Shown piece after piece: positions 1 through 5,457 of a stretch of DNA of 8,556 bases. The DNA is taken from positions 8,174 to 16,729 of the forward strand of contig PMSP01000082.1 of assembly GCA_003168315.1 (NCBI GenBank), written 5' to 3'. This DNA is from Opitutaceae bacterium. GTDB taxonomy: Bacteria; Verrucomicrobiota; Verrucomicrobiia; Opitutales; Opitutaceae. The notes under the pieces were generated by a model. The model made no database searches. It was given only the letters and a program-made list of their open reading frames with translations, and was not told the origin of the DNA. The first letter of the stretch is position 1. Every line of letters begins with the position of its first letter. The translations under genes and the position numbers were made by a program.

Positions 1-375
1 TCCTCGCGAGGCGTGGGCATTCGAGACGGATATGCAGCGCACTCAACGTTTTGGCTCGTGCGCAACGGGGTTGAGGTGGTGGGGGTATCGAGCATACGGC
101 ACGCGCTCACGCCGAAGCTGCTCCGTGAAGGGGGCAACATCGGCTATGGCATCCGTCCTAGCGCCCGTGGACAGGGTTTTGGGAATGAGATTCTCCGGCT
201 AACTCTGGATCGAGCGGCGGCAAGCGGGTTGAAGGAGGCGTTTGTCACCTGCGACAAGGCGAACGTCGCGTCCGCCAAGGTAATACTCCGAAATGGAGGC
301 ATTCTGGATTCGGAGATGTTTTTGGAGGAGCGGGGTGTTTTCCTGCAGCGATACTGGATCCGCGGCCTACGGTAA
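1..375 (+). CDS. GNAT family N-acetyltransferase (5' end outside window)
   Basis: Probable acetyl-CoA-dependent N-acetyltransferase; the substrate cannot be read from the sequence. The frame is open from base 1 and ends at TAA 373-375, leaving 124 visible residues. GNAT proteins of this type usually have about 160-180, so the N-terminus is probably missing. A GTG at 13 would give 120 residues, but it lies inside the fold and has no convincing ribosome site, so I treat the gene as truncated by the window. Counting from that GTG, the acetyl-CoA binding motif A is clear: an IGYGIRPS strand at 43-50 runs into RGQGFG at 52-57 and a helix (NEILRLTLDRA). The later VTCDKANVASAKVILRNGG segment (78-96) is the usual motif B region, and the chain closes with the typical QRYWI strand. 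Family assignment is firm; function is open. Confidence 0.85.
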   Translation, partial: SSRGVGIRDGYAAHSTFWLVRNGVEVVGVSSIRHALTPKLLREGGNIGYGIRPSARGQGFGNEILRLTLDRAAASGLKEAFVTCDKANVASAKVILRNGGILDSEMFLEERGVFLQRYWIRGLR

Positions 376-427
376 TGTGCGGCCTCGATGAATTCGGGGA
401 CCAGGGGTTTACCTGCCCAATAAGCAC

Positions 428-445
428 CCTTTTTCGAACAACGAC
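428..445 (+). repeat. 18-base dispersed near-repeat, copy 1
   Basis: CCTTTTTCGAACAACGAC, located 52 bases after the acetyltransferase stop. It matches copy 2 at 16 of 18 positions in the same orientation. Function unknown. Confidence 0.4.
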
Positions 446-493
446 AGATTGATGTGGCCTTCGTTCCCTTGCCCAATCAATCCCCTAACACCC

Positions 494-781
494 CTACCGT
501 GCCAGCAACATTGCAAAGGTCTGCATGATCCGCGCCGATGCGGAATCATCAAGCACGCCTGCCTTCGCCAATGCGCGCCGGTTGATCGGTCTCGCCAAAT
601 CGCAGAGCACGACGTAACGCCTTCCTCCAACCATTGCGGTCGTGCGCAAGGCGGTCAGTGGCTCTCCGGCGAGTAACGGGCATACCAGAACGGTCGGCAG
701 CATTCCAAGGTCGGCTGCCTGGATTGCGACCAAGTTGGGCTCAGTATTCCCCGTCTTAGAGGAATAAAGCTCCAGGTTCAC
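494..781 (-). CDS. CcdB-like toxin candidate
   Basis: A 95-residue protein read from GTG 781-779 to TAG 496-494. The layout resembles CcdB-type toxins, which poison DNA gyrase: an MNLELYSS first strand, a QAADLGMLPTVLVCPL segment (21-36), a short loop, a GGRRYVVLCDLARPI strand pair (52-66), and a C-terminal helix with the hydrophobic ending IMQTFAMLLAR (85-95). Length also fits the roughly 100-residue family. Similarity is by pattern only, and the fold is shared with MazF/PemK-type RNases, so the target is uncertain. The start codon overlaps the stop of a short upstream ORF in a four-base GTGA, the coupling typical of antitoxin-toxin operons. It lies tail to tail with the acetyltransferase. 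The opposite-strand reading frames here look far less protein-like. Confidence 0.55.
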   Translation of the reverse strand: MNLELYSSKTGNTEPNLVAIQAADLGMLPTVLVCPLLAGEPLTALRTTAMVGGRRYVVLCDLARPINRRALAKAGVLDDSASARIMQTFAMLLAR

Positions 782-993
782 TCAGCCCTGTAAGCCGGAA
801 GGCTTTCGTTGACCTGGAGAGTCCGAGCGCAGACCGAAGCCGAATATTCCCGCCGCAATCTGCTTAGCAGGAGTCGGCGGCTTTCATCGCGCGCCTGGGC
901 CAGGACCTGTCCGCCGTGATAACCAGCCGTGGCCACGCGGAGGGATCTTGGCGCGGTCTTTTTTATGGGTTTGGCATGTTGGACTGTGCGCAC
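778..993 (-). CDS. Short ORF overlapping the toxin; possible antitoxin
   Basis: A 71-residue ORF from GTG 993-991 to TGA 780-778, directly upstream of the CcdB-like gene and sharing a GTGA overlap with it. Position is the main argument for an antitoxin. The C-terminus (NESLPAYRAE) loosely resembles the GLPLAEYR-type ends of CcdA-like antitoxins, which form the toxin-binding tail. The middle (residues about 31-48, DESRRLLLSRLRREYSAS) is basic and could be helical. I do not recognise a DNA-binding ribbon-helix-helix or AbrB segment at the N-terminus, and no good ribosome site precedes the GTG. It may be a decayed antitoxin, an unfamiliar one, or a chance ORF. The other two minus-strand frames were read by eye and show no better candidate. 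Confidence 0.28.
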   Translation of the reverse strand: MRTVQHAKPIKKTAPRSLRVATAGYHGGQVLAQARDESRRLLLSRLRREYSASVCARTLQVNESLPAYRAE

Positions 994-1190
994 AGCAAAA
1001 AGGCTGCTCCGCCTCCGGGCCGAGTCAAATCCCGATCACGCCCTTCTCAGATGATGTTGCCGAAATCCGAACTGTCCAAAAACCCACCCATTTTGAGGCG
1101 ACGAGCGCCTTCGGGGCTTGCCTCGTCCCTGCACAGAGGCTCAAACAGGACCGTCTGGCCACCGGCTTTCCGAACGAGGCACTACGATTC
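994..1190. other. Spacer upstream of the lipase maturation factor gene
   Basis: With the doubtful antitoxin ORF, this makes a stretch of about 410 bases (782-1190) without a confident gene. The frame of the downstream gene stays open back to 948, but those residues are rich in polar and turn residues, unlike the family, so they are probably untranslated. A stem-loop is visible at 1100-1127: GACGAG pairs with CTCGTC, with an inner CC(TTCG)GG that would form a stable UUCG tetraloop in RNA. No T-run follows on either strand, so it is not a standard terminator. I see no convincing promoter. Confidence 0.35.
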
Positions 1191-2759
1191 ATGAGACCTT
1201 ACGATCGGGAGCTAAGCCAGGACGGATCAATGGCTTCTCCGGCGCCAACATACTGGCTTACACGCTTTGTGATTCTGCGGCTGCTCGGGCTTGTCTACGC
1301 GGTCGCGTTTCTCGTGGCGGCGAACCAGATTCTTCCGCTGATCGGGTCCGACGGGCTGCTTCCAGTGGGCGCATTCCTGGATCGGGTCGGCAACGCTCTG
1401 GGCTCTTCCGGGGCCGGCTTTGCCCGGCTCCCGTCGATCTTCTGGCTATGGCATTCGGACGGCGCGCTTGTCGCGGCAGCGTGGACCGGATTTGCGCTTT
1501 CGTGCGTGGTCGTAGCCGGATACGCCAATGCGCCCCTTCTGGCCGTCCTGTGGGCCCTTTACCTCTCGTTTGTGCATGTCGGTCAGGACTGGTACGGGTA
1601 TGGGTGGGAATTCCAGCTGCTTGAGACCGGATTTCTTGCGATCTTCCTTTGCCCGCTTCTCGACCCTAGGCCGCTTCCCGGGCGGGAGACGCCCGTGGCG
1701 GTCATATGGCTTTTCCGATGGCTGATATTCAGGATCATGCTCGGCGCGGGCCTCATAAAGATAAGGGGCGACTCCTGCTGGCGCGACCTGTCCGCGCTTT
1801 TCTACTACTTTGAAACCCAGCCCATTCCGAACCCGCTTAGCCGGTGGTTCCATTTCCTTCCGAGATGGGAGCTGGAGGCGGGCGTCGTCCTCAACCATCT
1901 TGCCGAGCTGGTCGCCCCGTGGTTCGTGTTTGGCCCCAGGAAGATTCGCCACACCGCCGGCGTTGTGATCATCCTTTTCCAGGTGGTCCTGATCCTGAGC
2001 GGCAACCTCTCGTTCCTGAACTGGCTGACGATCATTCCGGCGCTGGCCTGCCTCGACGATTCATTCTGGGGCCGGATTTTACCCAGTCGGCTCGGCGCCG
2101 CGGGGCAGAAGGCGGGACTGGCGGCCCGGCCGAACCGGCCGATGATCGCCACGTCATGGGCGGTCTGCGCGGTTGTCGCTGCCCTGAGCGTCAAGCCGGT
2201 CGCCAATCTGTTTTCGCCGCACCAGGTCATGAACGCATCGTTCGACCCTCTGGAGCTTGTGAACACCTACGGCGCGTTCGGTTCGATCGGTCGAGAGCGC
2301 GCAAATGTCGTTTTCGAGGGTACGGATTCGGCGGTTCCCGATGACACGGCCCTTTGGAAACCCTACCCCTATCGCGGGCTTCCTGTGGACCCATTGTCGC
2401 GGCCGCCGCAAATCGCGCCGTACCAGCTGAGGCTCGACTGGCAGATGTGGTTTGCGTCGATGTCCTCGCCCGCCGCATACCCGTGGACGCTCAACCTGGT
2501 TTGGAAGCTCCTTCACAATGACAGGGGCGCGCTGAGCCTCTTCGCGGCCAATCCCTTTCCGGCAAAGGAGCCACGATTCGTCAGGGCGGTGGCCTACCGA
2601 TACAGATTCGCGGACCCGGGCACCCGAGACGGATCCTGGTGGGTCCGCGAACGGCTCGGCCTCTGGCTGCCTCCGCTTTCAGCCGAATCCAAGGATCTCA
2701 GACGGTTTCTTGAGGCCAACGGCTGGCTCGGCCCATCTGGGAACGTCCCTTCCAGGTGA
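1191..2759 (+). CDS. Lipase maturation factor (LMF1/2-like) family membrane protein
   Basis: 522 residues, matching the lipase maturation factor family. In animals LMF1 is an ER membrane protein that helps lipases fold; the bacterial role is not established, and membrane-associated folding or export help is inference. The first half is strongly hydrophobic, with helices near 25-47, 92-132, 146-160, 170-190 and 247-290. Family hallmarks are GYGWEFQLLETGFLAIFL (136-153), GAGLIKIRGDSCWRDL (185-200) and YYFETQPIPNPLS (205-217). The second half is soluble and ends in the conserved RPPQIAPYQLRLDWQMWFA block (404-422), then NPFP and WW motifs (464-467, 493-494). ATG 1191 has GAGG at 1176-1179. ATG 1230 also fits, with AGGACGG just upstream and the first helix soon after. 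The frame runs open to 948, but that extension looks unlike protein. The rhomboid-like gene follows on the same strand. Confidence 0.88.
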   Translation: MRPYDRELSQDGSMASPAPTYWLTRFVILRLLGLVYAVAFLVAANQILPLIGSDGLLPVGAFLDRVGNALGSSGAGFARLPSIFWLWHSDGALVAAAWTGFALSCVVVAGYANAPLLAVLWALYLSFVHVGQDWYGYGWEFQLLETGFLAIFLCPLLDPRPLPGRETPVAVIWLFRWLIFRIMLGAGLIKIRGDSCWRDLSALFYYFETQPIPNPLSRWFHFLPRWELEAGVVLNHLAELVAPWFVFGPRKIRHTAGVVIILFQVVLILSGNLSFLNWLTIIPALACLDDSFWGRILPSRLGAAGQKAGLAARPNRPMIATSWAVCAVVAALSVKPVANLFSPHQVMNASFDPLELVNTYGAFGSIGRERANVVFEGTDSAVPDDTALWKPYPYRGLPVDPLSRPPQIAPYQLRLDWQMWFASMSSPAAYPWTLNLVWKLLHNDRGALSLFAANPFPAKEPRFVRAVAYRYRFADPGTRDGSWWVRERLGLWLPPLSAESKDLRRFLEANGWLGPSGNVPSR

Positions 2760-2914
2760 CTCATCGCTGGTCGACACTGTACGGTGTGGCTTGCGTCAAA
2801 AGGGTGCTTAAGACCACTGCATCGTTCCCTTTCATCGCCAATACCACCGCCCGTGCAATCCCGGAGGGTGACGCCTTGGATTCCGTTTCGTTGCATGTAA
2901 GACAATGAGCGGCA
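2760..2914. other. Spacer with near-palindrome, possible dispersed repeat
   Basis: 155 bases between two membrane protein genes. A near-perfect palindrome, ACACTGTACGGTGT, sits at 2774-2787, 15 bases after the upstream stop. It has no T-run, so it is a poor terminator. The minus strand is open in two frames across almost the whole spacer. One has the reading ARAVVLAMKGNDAVVLST and stops at 2763-2761. Neither frame has a convincing start or ribosome site. The spacer may be a dispersed intergenic repeat or a non-coding RNA; with a single copy here this cannot be settled. No strong promoter for the rhomboid-like gene is visible. Confidence 0.3.
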
Positions 2915-3763
2915 ATGTCCGATAGCAGTTACACTTTCCCATTCCGATCCAACCTATTCCAAGCAATGGCCCTCCTTTCCAAGATCGAACGGTTCCTGGG
3001 CCGATTCGCGGTCCCGAATCTGGCGTACTTTCTGGTCGCCGGCCAGGCCGCGGTCTACGTTGCGATCCTTACAGGGAAGCTCGAACCCGGGGTGCTGTTT
3101 CTGGTTCCGCGGCTGGTCATGGCGGGCCAGTGGTGGCGCATCTTCGCATTCTTGCTGATGCCTCCTCCCTCAAGCATCGTGTTCATCGCCTTTGCCTGGT
3201 GGTTGTTCTGCCTGATGGGCAGCGCACTGGAGAGGTTCTGGGGAACCTTCAGATTCAACCTCTTCGTCCTATTGGGAAGCGCTCTTACTGTGGGTCTCTC
3301 CTTCCTGACCCCGGACAGGCCGGTCAGCAACGCCTTCCTGGCAGGCTCCGTGTTCCTGGCGTTCGCCCATCTCAATCCAGACTTCGAACTGGCACTGTTT
3401 TTCATTCTCCCCGTGAAAATCAAATGGTTGGCCCTCGGGACATGGTTTGTCTACGGCTACGAGTTCATAATGGGAGGGTCGTCCGGGCGCCTTCAGATCG
3501 TCGCCGCGGTTGGCAATTATCTGATCTTCTTCGGCCGGGATATCGCGAGCAACACCAGGTATCGGCGCCGCCAGATGCTCAAGGCGGCGAAGCGCGACCG
3601 CGCGCCCGGGAGAGACGAGCCCCGTCATCGTTGCCGTATCTGCGGCAAGACTGAGTTGTCCAACCCCGAGCTCGATTTCCGCTATTGCTCGAAATGTGCG
3701 GGAGACGAGTGCTATTGTTCCGATCATATCCGGAATCACGAGCACGTCGTCGCCAGCCCTTGA
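2915..3763 (+). CDS. Rhomboid-like membrane protein, apparently inactive, with C-terminal zinc ribbon
   Basis: 282 residues from ATG 2915, or 265 from ATG 2966 (MALLSKIERFLGRF), which looks more like a natural start; neither has a good ribosome site. The membrane part spans about residues 35-212 and follows the rhomboid plan: GQWWRIFAFL (71-80), a hydrophobic pair, then LERFWGTFRFNLFVLLGS (105-122). Active rhomboids have Gly-x-Ser-Gly before the Ala-Val-Phe of the fourth helix. Here the matching segment is FLAGSVF (141-147), which puts Ala143 at the serine position. The last helix (QIVAAVGNYLIFF, 194-206) lacks the catalytic histidine. It is therefore probably a pseudoprotease acting by binding membrane clients. 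The basic linker (about 215-238) leads to a zinc ribbon, C240-x2-C243 and C258-x2-C261, followed by C266, C268, H271, H275 and H277, enough for a second metal site. The preceding gene is the lipase maturation factor homologue. Confidence 0.72.
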   Translation: MSDSSYTFPFRSNLFQAMALLSKIERFLGRFAVPNLAYFLVAGQAAVYVAILTGKLEPGVLFLVPRLVMAGQWWRIFAFLLMPPPSSIVFIAFAWWLFCLMGSALERFWGTFRFNLFVLLGSALTVGLSFLTPDRPVSNAFLAGSVFLAFAHLNPDFELALFFILPVKIKWLALGTWFVYGYEFIMGGSSGRLQIVAAVGNYLIFFGRDIASNTRYRRRQMLKAAKRDRAPGRDEPRHRCRICGKTELSNPELDFRYCSKCAGDECYCSDHIRNHEHVVASP

Positions 3764-3956
3764 CGTAGACGTGGTGAATCCAAAGGGAAAGGGCCTGATG
3801 CGTTATGGCCCATTTGCACCGCTGAAACTAAGCGTTCGCATCGAGCGGGCGCTCAAAATGGCCCGATTTGGGGCCGCTCGCGCTTTACATCATTTCCTTC
3901 GACGCTGACTCTTTATGCCCATGAGGTTACCGCAACCAAGAATAGGAGATTAATCT
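3764..3956 (+). other. Structured spacer / leader of the methyltransferase gene
   Basis: 193 bases with several complementary blocks: GGGCC 3791-3795, GGCCC 3807-3811, GGCCC 3860-3864 and GGGCC 3871-3875, plus outer arms CGAGCGG 3842-3848 and CCGCTCG 3874-3880. The GGGCC/GGCCC blocks can pair in two alternative ways. A near-repeat of ATGGCCC(G)ATTTG occurs at 3805-3816 and 3858-3870. No T-run follows the last arm and I recognise no known riboswitch. A small plus-strand ORF ending at 3908 crosses the region but shows no protein-like character. Confidence 0.35.
3944..3948 (+). promoter_or_regulatory. Ribosome binding site of the O-methyltransferase
   Basis: AGGAG eight bases before ATG 3957. 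It is the clearest Shine-Dalgarno sequence in the window and fixes this start. Confidence 0.85.
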
Positions 3957-4628
3957 ATGGCTCATGACCAATGGACGGCGGTTGACCGCTACATTACCGA
4001 TTTGCTCGTCGAGAAGGACCCGGTGTTGGATGCGGCGCTCCGCGATAGCGAAGCGGCGGGGCTTCCGGCCATACATGTATCCCCAAATCAGGGGAAATTG
4101 CTCATGTTGATGGCGCAGAGCGTCGAAGCGCGGAGCATTCTGGAGATCGGCACTCTCGCGGGCTACAGCACGATTTGGTTGGCGCGGGCATTGCCGATCG
4201 GCGGCCGGTTGATCAGCTTGGAGTCAGAAGCGAAGCACGTTGACGTTGCTCGAGCGAACATCGCGCGTGCCGGACTGGCGAACGTCGTTGAGGTCCGAGC
4301 CGGCCGGGCGCTCGAACTATTGCCGCAGATTGCGGCCGAAGCCCGAGATCCGTTTGATCTGATTTTCATTGATGCCGACAAGCGAAGCTACCCGGAGTAC
4401 TTTGCCTGGGCGCTCAAGCTCTCACACCGGGGTACGTTGATTATCGCCGACAACGTCGTGCGAAACGGAGAGGTTATCGACGAAAGCAGCTCTGATCCCG
4501 GAGTCCCGGGCGTGCGCCGAATGAACGAGCTCATTGCCGCTGATCCGCGCGTGAGCGCCACTGCGATTCAGACTGTCGGCGCCAAGGGTTACGATGGCTT
4601 CATGATCGCGCGCGTTACCTTTGAATAG
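3957..4628 (+). CDS. Class I SAM-dependent O-methyltransferase (caffeoyl-CoA OMT-like)
   Basis: 223 residues, the usual length for the bacterial catechol/caffeoyl-CoA O-methyltransferase-like family. These enzymes move a methyl group from S-adenosylmethionine to a hydroxyl, usually with a divalent metal; the substrate here is unknown. The SAM-binding motif I is ILEIGTLAGYSTIWLA (61-76), followed by the acidic strand end LISLES (85-90) that would hold the ribose. The metal-binding signature is complete: D139 in FIDADK (137-142), and D165-N166 in IIADN (162-166). The closing segment GYDGFMIARV (211-220) is the typical last strand. No signal peptide or membrane segment is present, so it is cytoplasmic. 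The start is fixed by a strong AGGAG. It appears monocistronic: structured spacer upstream, and 81 bases with a palindrome before the next promoter downstream. Confidence 0.92.
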   Translation: MAHDQWTAVDRYITDLLVEKDPVLDAALRDSEAAGLPAIHVSPNQGKLLMLMAQSVEARSILEIGTLAGYSTIWLARALPIGGRLISLESEAKHVDVARANIARAGLANVVEVRAGRALELLPQIAAEARDPFDLIFIDADKRSYPEYFAWALKLSHRGTLIIADNVVRNGEVIDESSSDPGVPGVRRMNELIAADPRVSATAIQTVGAKGYDGFMIARVTFE

Positions 4629-4634
4629 TAGCCG

Positions 4635-4646
4635 TTTGCCGGCAAA
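4635..4646. repeat. 12-base perfect palindrome
   Basis: TTTGCCGGCAAA, seven bases after the methyltransferase stop codon. It has no loop and no T-run, so it is not a terminator. It could be a regulator site for the downstream membrane protein-XRE operon, but it lies about 65 bases before the proposed -35 element and could be chance. Confidence 0.3.
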
Positions 4647-4667
4647 TCGAAGTGCCTCGAAATCGGT

Positions 4668-4685
4668 CCATTTTCGAACAGCGAC
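4668..4685 (+). repeat. 18-base dispersed near-repeat, copy 2
   Basis: CCATTTTCGAACAGCGAC, located 39 bases after the methyltransferase stop. Shares TTTTCGAACARCGAC with copy 1. Both copies lie just downstream of an unrelated plus-strand gene. Confidence 0.4.
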
Positions 4686-4709
4686 GGTGACATCATCACC
4701 TACTCCAGC

Positions 4710-4737
4710 TTGAAGCCTTGAAGTCGCTTGGTATAGT
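4710..4737 (+). promoter_or_regulatory. Candidate sigma-70-type promoter
   Basis: TTGAAG (4710-4715) and TATAGT (4732-4737) are separated by 16 bases; they match the consensus at four and five of six positions. Transcription would start near 4744, leaving about ten bases before ATG 4754, so the message for the membrane protein would be almost leaderless. Confidence 0.4.
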
Positions 4738-4753
4738 AAAGGTCGCTTGGCAG

Positions 4754-5233
4754 ATGACAAGGAACCTTTACAGTGTCGGCGTGAACAAACCAAACCAACT
4801 AAATACGACCGATCTTTGTAATCCATTTTCGGGTCACTATTCCCTCAAGAGGGATATTAAGCTGAATGCCTGGTTCGTCGTAGCGGCGGTGTTTTACCTC
4901 ATCAATATGATGCTGGCTAGGCGACACCCCGAATGGAGTGTCGCAATTCGGGCGACTCTCGCGCTGGTTCCATTGCTTCCAGGCCTGCTCTACATTCGAA
5001 GCCTTATGCGCTTTGTTCGCGGCATGGATGAGCTGCAACGGCGCATCCAACTCGAAGCTTGGCTGTTTGCCGCCATAGGGACCATCTTGACTGGGATAGT
5101 AATAAGCACACTGAACTCAACGGGAGTTCATTTGGGCGAAGTCGAACACGGCTTGGGCATGGGACGAGCGTTCATAGTGACGTTCGTCCTTTGGATAGTC
5201 GGCAGTGCCGTGGCCAACCGCCGCTACAAATGA
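4754..5233 (+). CDS. Small multi-pass membrane protein paired with an XRE regulator
   Basis: 159 residues from ATG 4754. A longer reading from TTG 4718 would start inside the proposed promoter, so I reject it; GTG 4781 is a weaker alternative. No good Shine-Dalgarno precedes ATG 4754. About four hydrophobic segments are visible: WFVVAAVFYLINMML, then TLALVPLLPGLLYIRSLM, AWLFAAIGTILTGIVIS, and AFIVTFVLWIVGSAVA. A charged segment, RFVRGMDELQRRIQLEA, lies between the second and third and is the best-conserved part of such proteins as far as I recall. The chain ends in a basic ANRRYK tail. Its stop overlaps the XRE start (ATGA), so the two are co-translated. Small membrane proteins of this look next to a short XRE regulator are a recurrent pair of unknown function; a membrane sensor or regulator partner is inference. 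Confidence 0.72.
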   Translation: MTRNLYSVGVNKPNQLNTTDLCNPFSGHYSLKRDIKLNAWFVVAAVFYLINMMLARRHPEWSVAIRATLALVPLLPGLLYIRSLMRFVRGMDELQRRIQLEAWLFAAIGTILTGIVISTLNSTGVHLGEVEHGLGMGRAFIVTFVLWIVGSAVANRRYK

Positions 5234-5424
5234 AGAATCTCTTGCGAGAATTACGTGCTGCGAAAAAATGGTCTCAGGGCGATCTAGCAGAGGAACTTGG
5301 AGTTTCGCGCCAGACTATCAACGCCATCGAAACCGGAAAATATGACCCGAGCCTTCCATTGGCTTTCAAGATCGCACGACTCTTCAAGCAGCCCATCGAG
5401 GAAATCTTCAAAGGTGGGGCCTAA
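5230..5424 (+). CDS. Small XRE-family helix-turn-helix regulator
   Basis: 64 residues from ATG 5230 to TAA 5422-5424. The frame is open further upstream to 5059, but that part merely overlaps the membrane protein gene in another frame. The ATGA overlap and the family's usual length fix the start at MKNLLRELR. The protein is essentially one Cro/C1-type DNA-binding domain: WSQGDLAEELGVSRQTINAIE (14-34) contains the two helices of the HTH, with SRQTINAIE as the recognition helix. It is followed by KYDPSLPLAFKIARLF and the IEEIF ending typical of stand-alone YozG-like regulators. It has no sensor domain, so control probably comes through the membrane partner or by autoregulation of the shared operon; both are inference. 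It converges with the secretion operon, with 33 bases between the two stops. Confidence 0.9.
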   Translation: MKNLLRELRAAKKWSQGDLAEELGVSRQTINAIETGKYDPSLPLAFKIARLFKQPIEEIFKGGA

Positions 5425-5456
5425 CCCTCTGGCCCGACTCTGCGGACTCATAAGTC
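5417..5456. terminator. Weak stem-loops between convergent genes
   Basis: GGGCC (5417-5421) and GGCCC (5431-5435) form a five-pair stem around the XRE stop codon. GACT-CATA-AGTC (5445-5456) forms a second short stem just before the gspF stop. Convergent position suits a bidirectional terminator, but neither stem has a T-run, so support is poor. Confidence 0.2.
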
Positions 5457-5457
5457 T

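Noticed and set aside
447..482. Inverted repeat GATTGAT / ATCAATC between the acetyltransferase and toxin genes as a terminator
   Set aside because: The seven-base AT-rich arms enclose a 22-base loop and no T-run follows on either strand.
948..1190. N-terminal extension of the lipase maturation factor frame to ATG 948
   Set aside because: The 81 extra residues have no hydrophobic or family-like character and no ribosome site supports ATG 948. The family N-terminus, with its first membrane helix, fits ATG 1191 or 1230.
2876..2903. Promoter TTGGAT / TAAGAC before the rhomboid-like gene
   Set aside because: The -10 element matches the consensus at only three of six positions; too weak to annotate.
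5059..5229. Upstream extension of the XRE frame
   Set aside because: It lies entirely inside the membrane protein gene in another frame and is unlike the family. ATG 5230 gives a complete small XRE protein with an ATGA overlap.
376..5430. Integron cassette array, suggested by the acetyltransferase, toxin and small orphan genes
   Set aside because: GCCTAAC-like sequence occurs at the XRE stop, but no paired GTTRRRY end with an attC-type imperfect palindrome is present, and genes lie on both strands. No integrase is in view.
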